Positions 40,628-52,978 of a DNA stretch of 64,000 nt are shown here, one piece after another (the first letter of the stretch is position 1; each line of letters starts with the position of its first letter). A program made the translations under genes and the position numbers. Source of the DNA: Adiantum capillus-veneris (Eukaryota > Streptophyta > Polypodiopsida > Polypodiales > Pteridaceae); contig CM043943.1 of assembly GCA_014529385.2 (NCBI GenBank), forward strand, positions 104,256,355 through 104,320,354. The letters run 5' to 3'. The notes beneath the pieces are model-generated. The model saw nothing but the letters and a program-made list of their open reading frames with translations. It had not been told where the DNA came from and ran no database searches.

Positions 40628-41065
40628 CTATATGGAACTTTCATAGTGCTTACCCAGTAACTTATGTAGCAATCTCTCTTTAAATGTTGGAACTATAGAA
40701 AGCATTTGGTCTAAAGACAAGTGTAAAGGAGAGTTAATTAATACCTCAAACCAATCTGGTGCAGGTACTTCAACCTGCTTTTTATGTTGTACTAGTGTAT
40801 CAGAAGATTCTGCATGATCCTCCAAGTGTTGACCTTGCTGCTCCTTCTGAACCTGCTTCTGTACCTGATCTCTAACCCCTTTTTGTTGTTCCCAATCAAT
40901 AGGACCTTTAGCCTTGGATCTAGTCACAGCCAGCACATCAATTTCATCTTCCATATTATTTGGATATTGACAATCATTCTCCACATTGTCATACTCCTCA
41001 GTCAGAAGTATTGTGGCTGTTTTATTAGGGGTATCCTGATAAATCTGAATGTCGATAATAATCAC
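40628..41065 (-). pseudogene. F gag-protease linker
   Basis: 145 open codons: LTEEYDNVENDCQYP, VLAVTRSKAKGPIDWE, a Gln-rich run (QVQKQVQKEQQGQ), APDWFEVLINSPLHLSLDQM and SIVPTFKERLLHKLLGKHYE, ending in a TAG just before the protease frame. VTRSKAKGP resembles the linker motif VTRSKGV in E- gag. Confidence 0.6.
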
Positions 41066-41179
41066 ATTTGCTTGTGCCTGTGGTTGATTTGGAGGTGGTT
41101 GTGGAGGGCCTGCTTGCTAGTTCTCCTTATTGAATGGAACAACAGGAACACACCTCTCTCCTCACGATGTTTTACCCAT

Positions 41180-42501
41180 AAGGCACAACGAAGGCCAACC
41201 CAATGTGTAGGGTCACCACAATATACACAAGGCATAACTCCTTGAGGCCTTCTTTGGTTATTATCCTGGTTTCTTCCAGGTCCCCTCTGAAATCCCTGTC
41301 CAGGAGGTCTTCCTCTAAATGGAGCCACCTGATTTGCCTCTGCTGAAGTAGTACCCCGCCCAGCACCTGTACCTGTTTTACCCCTTTGCTTAGGGTTGTA
41401 CCAGCATTGAGCAATGGTGTGTCCATCTCTCTCACAAATCTCACAGTACCTTTTCTCTTTAGGTGCTATGACTGAATAGCCAATATTCTTTAATTGCTGA
41501 ACTATATCAACTTCACCCCCTGTTTTGTCCTTCTTCTTCTTCTTAGGACTCTTCTTTTTCTTCATTTCCTCCTCATCAGATGAACTACCAGTATCCGATT
41601 CTTCAGAAGAAGATGTATCTGATTCTGAACCTGTTTCTGATTCCTTGTCACCTCTCTTACTAGACTTTGTCATTCCCAGCCTCTTCTCAACTCTAGAAGC
41701 AGCCTGTACCAAATTATCAAAACCTCCTCCAATGTCAATGCTAGCCACTGCATTTTTAATACCACTCCTCAATCCTTTGAGAAAGTAGCCTGCCAACATT
41801 TCATTAGTTGGCCTCTCATTTCCCTGCAATCTCTCAACAAATATTCTAAATCTCTGAGCAAAATCTTCTACCAACATTGTCCCCTGTTTGATGCGTCGTA
41901 ACTTGCTTAAAATATCTGTAGGAGTTTTCTCCTTCCAAAATCTTTGTAGAAAAGCCAAACTAAGTGCAGCATAAGTAGGAAAGTGAGCCATTCCATATTG
42001 GCTGAACCAGCTCATGGCCTTGCCTTCCAAGGTAGCTGCAAATTGCTGTAATTTTATAGGATCTGGAAACATCACCTGGTATCCACTTGCTTGCCAGCGG
42101 GTTTCAAATTGTGCTACATGACAATCTGCATCCTCTTTGGGCTTCCCTCTGAATTTGGCAGATTTAATCTATGGATTAGGAGGCAGTTGAGCCATGGGAA
42201 TGGGATTTGGGATTCTTACAGGTCTTTGCCTGCTAGATCCCCTCAATGGGTCAAATTGGAGTTGCCTTCTACTTCGTGCAGGTCCTCCTGTCAAGAGTAG
42301 TGCCCCCACAAGTTGCCTCACTGCCCTGTCCTCTACTGCTCTTGAACCCTCTTCCCCAGAATTTACCAACCGTTCTTGAGGTGGTGGATCAGTTTCTTCA
42401 TCAACAATCACATCCTCATAGTGGAATGGATCTATATTGCCTGCTCTGGCTTGAGCCCGTATGTAATATATGCGAGAGTGTCTTCTACCTCGCTCGGACA
42501 T
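41180..42501 (-). pseudogene. F gag
   Basis: ATG at 42501 (MSERGRRHSRIYYIRAQARAG). One TAG at 42169-42171 interrupts the frame, which continues to the core LQQFAATLEGKAMSWFSQYGMA and FLQRFWKEKTPTDILSKLRRIKQG. A Ser/Asp/Glu-rich stretch and a Lys run (KKKKSPKKKKKD) follow. Two knuckles end the domain: CEICERDGHTIAQC and CVYCGDPTHWVGLRC. The frame is lost near 41180. Confidence 0.8.
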
Positions 42502-42597
42502 GCATTATCACCAAAATGAGATTCATGAACCGAAGAATAATACTTGATAACTGCATACGTCCTCAGCCACGAGAACTGAACCCGCAGGATCGCCAAA

Positions 42598-42988
42598 TGT
42601 GTTGTGGTTCATCAACACAGAAAATACTAGTACATCACAAATCTTTCAGCAACTCATAACTCGGAAATAATACACAGAAGTACTAACATCATACTGAAGG
42701 TAAGAAATAGAAGGAATTGATAACTTAGAATTAAGATGACAAGAGTGCTTCATTCATCAAGAAGAGCTACAACATCTCTGAATACCACTGCGCTATCACA
42801 ACTCCGACTTATAACCACCATACAAAACAGATTGGTAATAACAACCTCAGTCTTGATATATCATAACTGTTAAATATCCGATTTAAACACCATCCGACTA
42901 ACTATATCCGATGAACTATATCTGATGAACTATATCCGATGAAGCACTTCCGACTAACTACTAAATTGACATTCTGATATGCCTGTCA
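42598..42988 (-). repeat. 5' LTR of F
   Basis: Plus reading tgtgttgtgg to atgcctgtca. On the minus strand the next bases are tttggcgatcctgcggg, a possible primer site of a type different from tRNA-Met. Four diverged copies of ctaactatatccgatgaa occur near 42895-42955. Confidence 0.65.
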
Positions 42989-44826
42989 GCAAAGAGGGAG
43001 TATTTTTAGAGAAGGAAGAGCCTCTTTTCTTGGAAGTCAAGCTTCTCATAAATTTAGAGACTCAAAATAGCGCATCGGATACGTGACCCAAAAACATAAT
43101 AATAATAATCATAATAAAAGGCTCCAAACATGTGTGAACTTATCTCTTTGCTTTTTGCTATTCTTAGCTTGTGCTTTTGGCTCTTGAAAGCCTATATAAA
43201 GGCCCCTCTTCCTTCACTTTGGGACACACACACAGAAGTTCTCAGAAGCTGAACATCTCTTGCCATTATGTCGGAGCTACCTTCTCTCCCTCAACCCATC
43301 TCCATCTCCAACTCTCTATGTACCATCGTCGTGTTGCCCTTTGGATTCTTGAGTTCGTTTTCTCTTTTTCCCTCTTCTCTACCTCTATATGATGGCCCCG
43401 AAACGAGTGACTCAAAGCTCGAAGTAAACTCATGTTGCTCCACCTCCAAGCAAGGTGCAAAAGAAGGTATTATCTACTCCATTTGTAGCTCAAGTGGATG
43501 TATCGACTGTGGAAAGAGTTGAAGATGTCCAACCTCCAACACGGGAAGTAATCAAACATGGCGTTAATTCGATAAGACAAATTTATAATCCTGCATTGCT
43601 ATTTATGTTGACCTAGGAAGCTAAGCATAGGGATTCCCTTAAACCATCCAAGAAACATGATTCTATCACAAAAAACAAGCATATGTTTTCATAGATTAGT
43701 GAAAGAACACTTTGATAAATTGTCACTGTGTTTGTTAAACTATTATTGTTTGATAAGCTGTTACTGGTTGATCATGTTTGAAGGATCATTTGAAAGAAGA
43801 TCTTTTGTTCCTTGCGATTAGCGAGATGCCTTGTGATTAGCGAGATGCCTCACGGATAGCAAGATGATTTCGTGATTAGTGGAGATTAAGCTGAGGTTAT
43901 TGTCTCTCTTTTGTTCCTCGCGGTTAGCATGATGCCTCATGGGTAGGGGAATGCCTAGCGGTTAGCAAGATGCTTGGCGGTTAGCAAGTTCCCTCGCGGT
44001 CAGCCGGATGCCTCACCGTTAGCGAGATGGGAAGGTCACGCAATTTGTTTTTAGCAAAAAAATCCTTTGCAAAGGCTCTGTTGGTTAGAGAGATAAAGTC
44101 CGTGGGTAGCAGCGGATTCATAAGAAATTGGAAAAGTTCTTTTTGCTGAAATATAGGACTGTCTTCATTAGGCCTTGTTTGAATTGTTTTGGTATTGTTT
44201 GAAGGGCTGTATAAAAGAATCGGTGTCTGTAATTAATTAAGGAACAATGTTTGTATATGTAAAACAATGTGGTAGTAATTAGAAAACAAGCTAAAAAGTG
44301 TGAGTGTGGGGTGGAAAGTGGAGGCTGGCTCAAGTTGCCAGTCAAGGATGGGTGGTCTCTCCACTCCCTCTTATTGAGAGAAGCGAAATTAGAGACTCAT
44401 TGTGCCAAGAGTCAAGAAGCTTCAAATATACGTTCCCCTGAAAGCTATGGATTTGATTAGTTGGGGTACTTTTCACAAGATTACTAGTTAGTTTAGACTA
44501 TGTCTCATATCATATTCAGGTTTATGAATAGCGGCCGTGCCTCTTAAATATGGGGAAAAAGGCGTTGTTTATGGATTCTAAATATGTCAATGGGATTGCA
44601 TCTCTATGTTATAGGAAATAGACCCCATTAAAGTCCTTGATATATCGACTTGGTATGTGGTGTACGACCCTTCCAACCACGATCACTATGGATAGAGGAC
44701 TTTCTCTCTTCTGTTGCTCATATCTCTGCTTCGTGGAAACGGAGTAGGATGTCATCAATAGAACTTGAGAATAAGGAAGTCCATCTATCAAGTCGCCCCA
44801 ATCTTCTCGGGGTTGGGGACCTCACA
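42989..44826 (+). repeat. 3' LTR of X
   Basis: Covers the whole sequence shared with 23720-25356 and 38603-38812. TATA box cctatataaagg at 43191-43202. The F LTR abuts its left side, so the polypurine tract is lost. It ends ggggacctcaca at 44826. An ATG reading MAPKRVTQSSK at 43392 meets a stop after 11 codons; the other LTR reads MAPK then TGA. Confidence 0.75.
43815..44035. repeat. 19-bp minisatellite in X LTR, copy 2
   Basis: Variants of gcgagatgcctcgcggtta (gcgattagcgagatgcct, gcggttagcaagatgc) matching the array at 24590-24790. Confidence 0.72.
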
Positions 44827-45800
44827 ACCTTCAATTCAATCCCAATAACATTTATCCACTATGATATTGGTCACTCTATCAAACAAAGAGCTTACCATTA
44901 AACACCCCAAAACCACACTCTAGGAAAATGAGTTCAAAAGCCTCAAGAAACAAGTAGAGGAGATTATAGGTGTGAGAAGCAGAATGCCTACTAAAGAAAA
45001 ACTATGGTACATCCATTGTCAGGAGAGTAATCTCTCAACGATTACTACGAGCATAGGGGACATTAGTGGGAAGAGTACCCAGTCATGTTAGTAGTGCTAG
45101 CAGTTAGGATTGTGGCACTAGATGGTGCAACACATGAAGTTCTATGACAAGTCACAACCATTGGGCAAAGATCATATCCAAGGCCACCACCCAAGAGATT
45201 CAATTAGTGGTTATGTCTAGTCACAACCACTGGGCAGAGATCATATCCAAGGCCACCACCCAAGAGGTTCAATTAGTGGAGATGTGGGAAAGAGGCCCAT
45301 TTTGAGAGGGAGTGTATGGAAATAATGGCCCATCAACAACCCAACAACCCAACAATCCCAATGTAGATTTATTGTTTCCAAAGATAGTAGCAATTGCCAG
45401 AGCCGAAGCCAAAGAACCCCCCAAACCAGCAACCATCACCTTGCCACTCAAAGAGTGGTAGACTTTGAAACATGAGGCAACTCAAGTAACTTGAGGCCTC
45501 TAGTAAAGACCCCTAGCATGGCACTATAGAGGTCACAAAAGTTCAAATCACTACTAGGGCAATAAGTCAAACAAACAAAAAGGTCTAAGCCAAGAGAACA
45601 ACCCACAAGATTGACCCGCCAGGGTAGAAAGTGGAATTCACTAGGCAAAGAATGAACAAAGTCAACAAGATAGGGAAGCAAAGGATTTCCTTTGAAATTT
45701 CGAAAGAATAACAACGCTATCATTGAAAATGTCCAAGCCACTTCAAGTTGTGCCGGAAATGGAGGAACTATTGGAAAAGAAGGTTTGAAAACAACTTACA
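44827..45800. other. Decayed upstream part of G, with a 69-bp tandem duplication
   Basis: No recognised domain. It may be the degraded gag of G, but I cannot show this. gtcacaacca...ttcaattagtgg is duplicated at 45151 and 45220 (period 69). A short run of acccaacaa units lies near 45330-45350. Confidence 0.45.
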
Positions 45801-45825
45801 AATCAAATAAGAGTGATAACTAGGA

Positions 45826-46321
45826 TTGATCGTGCTAGTGGAATGCAAAATTAGTAAACATTGGAAGCCAGTGGATAAAGAAACTTTGGATGGGGGTTTT
45901 GGCATGAGCATCATGTCAAAGAAGATTAGGCAAAACTTTGATGTAAAGTGCAAACCAACACCATTCAGGCTAAGCATGGCAAATCAAACAATTTCAAAAA
46001 CCCTAGGAATAGTGAAAAACACACCAATTAGGGTGGCTCGTTTCAAGTTTGAAACCTCATTTTTTTATATTGGAAGTAGAAGACTCATATGATGTACTAT
46101 TAGGAAGATCATGGCTCAGAGCGATAGGAGCAATACATGATTGGGGCACATATCATTTAGCAATGAAAATGAGCACCAAGAAGGTCATTGTGTCAACATC
46201 ATCCACCAGTGTTCCAAAAGACATTCGACGAGGAGACATATTCATCTTAGAAACCCAGGATCTATGGGAGAAGTTGGAGGCTAGTGGCATTCTCTCAATC
46301 GCTACCATGGATTTAAACTAG
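45826..46321 (+). pseudogene. G protease
   Basis: ETLDGGFGMSIMSKKI is the retropepsin active-site region. PTPFRLSMANQTISKTLGI and, after a frameshift near 46070, DSYDVLLGRSWLRAIGAIHDWG complete the domain. Same class as the E and F proteases (LDGG). Confidence 0.75.
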
Positions 46322-46356
46322 TGATTATTGATCTAAAGTTGGCAGCTCAGTAGAGG

Positions 46357-47434
46357 ATGTCCCTAGCTCACTTCAGGAATGATGAGGAAGGAACCATGCA
46401 AGTGTCAAATGAGGTCATCCATGAGGTATCTAGGGACAAGGTGGACAAAATAGAGGCGAGGATGGATGAAAATAGGACAGTACAAGTGAGGAAACATCTA
46501 CTAGATTATTTTACAAGAGCTGTCGCTACACTATTCCTAGAGTTTAAGGATGAGTTTGAATGGGATCACACTAAACTCAAGGACATCGATCCAACATTTC
46601 TAGCACAAAATTCCACTCAAAGTGGATGCCAAATCAGGGAGGATGCAACGATATAGAATGAATCCTAACTATGTAACAATAATAAAGGAAGAGATAAATG
46701 CACTGTTGAAGGCTAGGTCCATCACCAAGGTAGAGAGTAGTGACTGGCTGTTTCCCATTGTGTTGGTCCCAAAGAAGAACAAGAAGAGGATTTGTGTGGA
46801 TTCCAAGGAACTGAATGAGCACATCATAAAAGATCCATTCCCCCTATTATTTATAGACATTATGTTAGATTGTGGTGTGGGACATGAAATTTACAGCTTT
46901 TTGGATGGTTACAGCATATATAACCAAATCACACTAGCTATTGAAGATGGAGACAAGATGGCAGTCATAACAAAATGGAGTGCACTTGTGTTCCTAGTAA
47001 TGCCATTTGGGTTATATAATGCATCCGAAACTTTCTAGAGGGCAATGATGATGATGTTTGCAAAAATTCATGGCCATCTTTGTTGATGGCTTCATTGTAC
47101 ACTCAAGCGTAGCTGAACATATGGGATGCTTATGGCTCATGTTTGCAAGGTGTAGATAGAAGAGGGTTTGAAACCATACAAGTGCGTCTTTGGAGCATAC
47201 AAAGGAATACTACTTGATGATGTAGTGTTGAACAAAGGCATTGCCATGTTAGACAATAAGGTTCGGGCAATTCAAGAAGTAGTACCACCACCCACCGACA
47301 CAAATGAGGTATCCAGCTTCTTGGGGTATATCAACTTTTACAGGAGATTTGTGGAAAAATTGGTAGAATTGGTAGGCCCACTCTATGCACTAAAAAGAAA
47401 GAAGGCCACATTTTTTCAAGATAAAAAATGTTAG
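46357..47434 (+). pseudogene. G reverse transcriptase
   Basis: Motifs FKDEFEWDHTKLKDIDP, YRMNPNYVTIIKEEINALLK, WLFPIVLVPKKNKKRICVDSKELN, FLDGYSIYNQIT and VMPFGLYNASETF are spread over at least three frames. At about 47075 the catalytic box reads FVDGF where FVDDF is expected, so the second Asp is lost. The connection SSFLGYINFYRRFVEKL is at 47310-47360. Confidence 0.78.
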
Positions 47435-47885
47435 GAGGGGTTTCAAGCCATCAAGAAAATAATTTTAGAGAAACCAATCCTGAGGCAACCCAAATGGAAC
47501 CTCATTTTCCATGTACATGTGGATGCATCATCACCAGCATTAGGACCTATACTAGCCCAACCTAAGGAGGAAACAGCCTTTCCATTATACTTTGCATTAA
47601 GTAGAAGCTTCTCAGGTATAGACTACCATGGAGCGTGAGTCTCTAGGGATGATATTTGTAGTACAGAAGTTCACGCATTATTTGATGGGAAATTTATTTG
47701 TGTTATTCATGGATCATCGCGCATTGTTGTATTTGATTAGTAAAGTAGTTATTCAAGGCAAGTTGTCAGGTGGATGCCATTGCTATAATATTTTGAACTT
47801 AAAGCCATCCACAAGCCATGTAAAAATCATTTTGGGGCCAATTTTTTGTCTAGGGAAATGCCAACTAACAATAGCACCAGCTTGA
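47435..47885 (+). pseudogene. G RNase H
   Basis: HVHVDASSPALGPILAQ (about 47510), ERESLGMIFVVQKFTHYL (about 47630) and FMDHRALLYLISKVVIQGKL (about 47705) are the three conserved RNase H segments, in broken frames. Confidence 0.75.
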
Positions 47886-49075
47886 ATGATGATCTCCCTA
47901 ATGCAGCCTTGTTTAGAATTGAGAATTATATGTAAGAATCAGAAATGGCAACTTACATGCAAACAAGAGAACTACCCATATGGGTTGCCCTATGAAAAAG
48001 AAGCGAGCACTAATCATCCAAGGTAGGAGCTTCACATGGGCAGCTGAAGCACTATACAAGCTAAGGAAGGATGAAGTGATGGGATGGTGCATGCCAACCA
48101 AGGAATGAATTGAGCTGCTAAAAGAATCTCATGAAGGGGAAGCAGGAGGATACATGTCAAGAGAAGTAACACAGCCAAGAAACTATTTCAAGCTGGATAC
48201 TAGTGGGATATTTTCTTTAGGGACTTCAAAGACTGGGCCAAGGAATGCGATGTGTGTAAGAGAATGGGGAGACCCTTACCAGCAACATGGGGCCATTACA
48301 ATTGATTCAACCCATGGCTCCGTTCATGAAATGGGAAATTTATTTCAAGGAACCCTTCAAAAATACAAGTATATAGTGGTAGAGCAGCTGCCTATGTCAC
48401 CAAGTGGATAGAGGCTAAGGCGCTCAGAGACAACACAACCAAGAAAAAAATCAATTTCTTATATGAGCATGTTAATAGCAGGCATGTCCACCCACTGAGT
48501 TAGTCAATGACCAAGGCACACATTTCTTGAATGAGACAGTTGAGGCTCTAACAGAAATCAAGCACCAAAAATCAAAGACCTATTATCTAAGGTGCAACAA
48601 CCAAGCAAAAAAAATACGAACAAAACTTTAAAGGTCATATTAACAAACATGGCACAAATAGTTAAAGGTTCCAGGAATATGCACTTACATGCGGCCCTAT
48701 GGGTACAAAGGATACCCTTCAAAGTAACAACCAAACAAACACCATTTTGGTTGGTTTTTGGGAAGGAGGCCTCCATGCCCTTTGAGTTTACCATCCAACA
48801 TTACAAACTTTAGTTCATCATCAGTTAAACCCAGAAGCAAACCTTATGAGACGGGTAATAGAGCTAGAGAAATCAAATGAGCTATGTCAGAGGGCCTTGT
48901 GGGAACAAGAAGTAGCTCAAAAAAGAATGAAAGCTTATCACAACAAGCAAGTGAAAAAGAAAAGGTTTACAAAAGGGGATCTAGTGCTCTGGTTCCTTGG
49001 AAAGCTAGATGCAAAGAAAAAGAGTTTGACCATTGGATGGATCGGACCCTATTAGCTCTACCATTTGTACAATAA
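47886..49075 (+). pseudogene. G integrase
   Basis: Degraded. The region around 48060-48260 corresponds to the zinc finger and the first core motif but is split over frames. LVNDQGTHFLNETVEAL with the second core Asp lies at about 48500. KTYYLRCNNQ follows where the catalytic Glu segment should be. PFWLVFGKEASMPFEF is at 48745-48790, and the C-terminal ELCQRALWEQEVAQKRMKAY with GDLVLWFLGK runs to about 49015. Confidence 0.72.
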
Positions 49076-49680
49076 TGGTTTAGCCAAACTAAAAGATCTT
49101 CAAGGACTGGAGCTCCTAGGTCGAGTAAACATGGACAAACTCGGACAATATCAGGCTAGAGACCAAGACCAAAGTGGTAAAAACGGAGGCCAGGGTACCA
49201 AATTAGAAAATGGATATGCCACCAATTGAGGACACCTCAAGTGAAGGCGGTCAATAGGATCCACATCTTGGTATGCACCAGAGCCCAGTAAGGGAGGTAA
49301 TAATGACCAGTGCTAGGCCTCAGCGGCAATAGGCCGAGTGTGAAATGGAGGAATCGCAAGAGAATGTCAATGAGGCAACAATCAAGCTAAAATCAAAGAA
49401 AGGGACAAGGCAAATAGCAATTAAGAACCACTCATTATACACTAACTTTTTTTTTTTTAGTGTTAACGGTAGGATTTTGGGCATAAGCATCGATGGTGGA
49501 TGGCATGCAAGGTGGCCCAATAAACCTAGGAGTGGAGAATAATGATTACTCTAGTGGTTCTACGCGTTCATTGTTTCCTTCTCTGCATGTGCACTCTTCC
49601 CCTCTACACTCCTCATGCTATTCCTCCGCCTCTTCTACTACAAGCAAGCATGCTGCAAACCTATTTCTAAATTTTTGCAT
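49076..49680 (+). other. G spacer between integrase and ORF2
   Basis: Degraded pol tail and linker with stops in all frames, and a T-run at 49447-49458. Nothing else recognised. Confidence 0.45.
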
Positions 49681-50200
49681 CATGGCCAAATCATTCAAGG
49701 CTATGCGTATCAAGGTAGCAAAACTCAATGAAGAGGAGCAAGCAAAATTTGAAGCAGCCAGTCTATTTGGCTCATACTAGATAGTGCACAATTAGGTAGA
49801 CAAGACCATAGCCAACGAAGCAGTGAAAAACTATGATAGAGACACACATCAGACAATAACTAAAGGCATCATTGTGAGAGCCACCAAGAATATCTAAATC
49901 AACACTTGGGCCTTCCAATACAAATAGTAGGGCAGGCCTGGACAGCTAACATGGTGGCTCAACACTTGAGCAAAATAAAGGAAGATGTGGCCAAAAGAAA
50001 TAAGGGAGCACAGGAGGTCCCCCCACAACATCTCAAGGGGCATGCAAAATTAATGAGATTTGTGGCCCATGTGGTGTGTTTGAAGAAGGACGATAAATAA
50101 ATCCCAAAGCAAGTCTTCATGGAAGCAGCCAAGGTGTTTAGCAAGGGTGAATTGATTGGACTAGACTACTCGAGAAGGCCAAAACAAGAAAAAAGAGTCC
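49681..50200 (+). pseudogene. G accessory ORF2 remnant
   Basis: MAKSFKAMRIKVAKLNEEEQAKF near 49682 is followed by a broken stretch and 49906-50100. There AWTANMVAQHLSKIKEDVAKRNKG and KLMRFVAHVVCLKKDD align with AEQIIAALKEDDVARRKRK and YRFVAEAVSLKN of E- ORF2. Position after integrase and order relative to ORF3 are the same as in E-. Function unknown. Confidence 0.55.
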
Positions 50201-51600
50201 CATGAATGACAAATAGATCTCAAAAGGAGGAAGGTGAGCTTCTAAGACAAATAATCCAAAGACTAGGGAAAAGATAGCATAACAGGAAGCAAGTCATGGG
50301 GATACTAGTTCATCTCAGACTAGCCTCCAAAAAGGTCCCCTAGCATTGCTACAAAATCTAAAAGCCGATGAACCAGGCCAATCACAAAAATCTATGCAAA
50401 AAAAGTCTATAAGAGCTTCTAGGGACCTTGATAACCAAACCACTCTAGTATCATTGAATCCAGATTGTGCCTCAGGTACACAAGTGAATAAAACCCAACG
50501 GGAGGGGAAACAAATAGAGCGGAATGATGAACTGAGCTTAATGCAGACTTGGGAAGAGTATTATGAGAAAATGCAGAATCCACAAGCACAACTCAAAACC
50601 AAGGCACTAGATGACCTCCAGGGCATAATGCCTTTTGATACAATGCCAATATTAACCCTAAAAAAGAAAGAGGCTAACCGGAGTGTGGAACTGGAGGCAC
50701 AGCTCAAAGCAATGATGGTTGCATAAACAATATTAACCTCCAATCATAGCATATGTTCAAGGCAGCTGTTGAGGGGTCATCCAGTTCCAGAATCAATGGG
50801 GAAAAGAAAGAGCTAGCATGGAAAAACAAACAGTTAAAAGAGTACGTGAGGAAGATGGAAGGACAGTTGAAAGGCCATCAAAAAGAGAGGAAAAACTAGG
50901 AGGCAAAGAAAAGGAAATGGGCCAAGACCAAAAAGAAAATGAAGAAATATGTTGCTCAGGCTCAGAAGAAGATGAATCAGTAGAAGAAAACGGCTCAAAA
51001 AGAAAATTGGCAGGGCCAAGGACGGCCAAGACTACTTCAACATGTCGGTGCTTCTAAGGATGCTAGAGAGAATGAAAGTACACCAAGAGGAAGGGATCTG
51101 GGTAAATAGTGCTCAACTACAAAGCTCTCATGCACCATTCTATTAAATTGATCAATGAACATAGTTTAGAGCTATTGTAGCAACTGAGCGAGAAGGAAAA
51201 GAAGCAGGCAGCTAGCCAACAAAAGAATAAAGATGAAGATGAGGATGTGGATAAGGATGAGGAAGATAAAGACAAACTTGATTCAGACAATGTTGACAAT
51301 GATGATGAGGAAGGAGGAGAAGGGGGGGAAATGAACAAGCAACAAAATACCGGACATTCTAAGTTGGAGGAGGAACCAAAGAAGGAAAAAACACCGACCG
51401 ACACCACATGAGAGAGAACAAAAAGGGACAACTAAAGAGTAGATAAAGAGAAATCAAGCTAGTGCCTAGTATGAAAAGAAACCTTTCATCTTTAAATTAA
51501 TGAGCAGGATGATAGAGGAACACAAGGAGCTAAAACAATCCAAAAAGGTATGCCAAGCTCAGCAAATTGATTTGGAAAGGGGTAAATTATGAGGAGAAAC
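50201..51600 (+). pseudogene. G charged coiled-coil region between ORF2 and ORF3
   Basis: Open stretches 50346-50726 and 50818-51057 encode very polar sequence (KEKEMGQDQKENEE, SGSEEDESVEENGSKRK). Around 51180-51320 is an Asp/Glu/Lys-rich run (EDEDVDKDEEDKDK). It probably corresponds to the coiled-coil and acidic N-terminal part of E- ORF3 (32894-32134). The similarity is in composition and position, not residue by residue. Confidence 0.45.
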
Positions 51601-52620
51601 TTGTAGAATTGAAATACATGGTCAAAAGTTTCTTCAAGAAGTGGCCAACATGATGCCCCCATGATAAAACTAAATGCCAATTACCCCCCAACCCCTCATG
51701 TATTCAAGTACTAGAAAGGCCACCCAAGGTAATTCCAACAAAGGAAATGGGACCAAGGTCTAATTGGATCACCTTCAATTTGGAGAGCATGGTAGTGGAC
51801 CTGGAATTACTATTGGGCGATAGGCCCCAGTATGCATGCATGGAAGACTGTAAACAAGCTATCAAAGATATTTAATGGCAAGTATATAACAAGAAATACA
51901 CAGCTTTGAGATTTCACCAAAAAAGAATGATGCAAGTGTCTGGGAGTCGGAGAAGTATTGCTTCCATTGTCACAAGCATACCTTGTACAAAGAATCAGTC
52001 TTTAATGCAATCTTTGGACTTCATTTGATGGAGTCTTTATGGGTCATGGATGTATGCACGCATGTATGCCTCATGGAAGTGTATGGCCATCGTGTCATGG
52101 AGAGAGAGGGTGTTCACATAGCATTCCATGGCTAAGGCAATCCCAACAGACAAAGCCAACGATACTGAAGAATATGTGGTGCTAGTGGAGAGATTCACGT
52201 AATGAGACAAGCAAATGGAGAAAAACCACAAGGTCATAATGCAAATATTTCAAGATAACCCAAAGGGGAGCACATTCAAAGATATCTTTGTAGAATGGGC
52301 ACAACATCAAAACAAATTGGTCAAACTGTGCAATATTGTATTGTAGAATCACATTTTAGCACAAAAAATGATGCCAGAGAAGCAAGAAGCAACCAGTATG
52401 GACCTAGATGTGCAATGGTTGGCCGAGAAGCTGCTACCTAAAAATGAGGGTGGAAACCAATCATCCAGCCTTTGAAACTTGGTTGGCAACGGCCTACTAG
52501 TGCAGTCAAGTGGCAAGAGCAAGCAAGATCTGATCCAGAAGTGGTAGAATACATGAAACGAGGGAGACGCAAGCGCTAGAGGTTTCACCTATTTAAAAGG
52601 GACGGGCCCCAAACACAGGC
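51601..52620 (+). pseudogene. G accessory ORF3 remnant
   Basis: Around 51785-51870 the sequence reads MVVDLELLLGDRPQYACMEDCKQAIKDI, aligning with MELELLLGNKPTYRCMKDVRNQLKGV of E ORF3. Downstream the frames are broken. This is the main evidence that ORF3 is a conserved gene of this element group. Confidence 0.6.
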
Positions 52621-52962
52621 AAATCCATTTGTCACAGTTTTCAAACCATAAAGCTTCTAGAAATAAGTGAAACTGAAAGAGCGGAACCTTATGATGAGCA
52701 AGTAAAAGAGGGCCTCCACCCTTACCATAAACAGATCTCATGAGGGTCATAGCCACACACTAGACAATCAAGACACGGTTGCCAGGAAAAAGAGGGTCAG
52801 AACTCTAGCTAAATGGGGAGAGTTGGGAACTAGAACGAAAGAGTTGGATCTTGTGCCAGAATTTGAGAGTGATTGAGGTTAGCCACCAGATAATTCATGG
52901 GCTTCTGGCTCAAGTATTGGGGCCCACCACCCATGTCAGTCACGGTTTGAGGAGCTAATTCA

Positions 52963-52978
52963 AAAAAAGGGAGGAGAA
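52963..52978 (+). other. Polypurine tract of G
   Basis: aaaaaaagggaggaga directly before the LTR start TGTTAGCAG. Confidence 0.75.

Larger units (their letters stand above)
39660..42988 (-). mobile_element. Gypsy element F, 3'-truncated
   Basis: The minus strand carries LTR 42598-42988, gag, protease and the first residues of RT, then stops at 39660 where X gag begins. Same general class as E (LLDGGSGVNILP protease) but a different family: only two knuckles and a different LTR. The missing 3' half and the missing X pol suggest one large deletion joined X gag to F RT. Confidence 0.75.
23701..44826 (+). mobile_element. LTR element X with long LTRs, gag fragment and foreign insertions
   Basis: Two copies of a roughly 1.85-kb sequence lie at 23701-25356 plus 38583-38812, and at 42989-44826. 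Both end ggggacctcaca. After the first copy comes cgggtatcagggc, close to an initiator tRNA-Met primer site, then a leader and a gag fragment. This is the arrangement of a 5' LTR, leader and gag, and 3' LTR on the plus strand. Protease to integrase is missing, replaced by element F. The first LTR is split by the E pair. The outer left end is hidden by chromovirus A. Confidence 0.65.

Noticed and set aside
44650-44901. 83-codon ORF running out of the X 3' LTR
   Set aside because: The first part is LTR sequence also present at 38640-38812, where the frame is broken; no protein family recognised.
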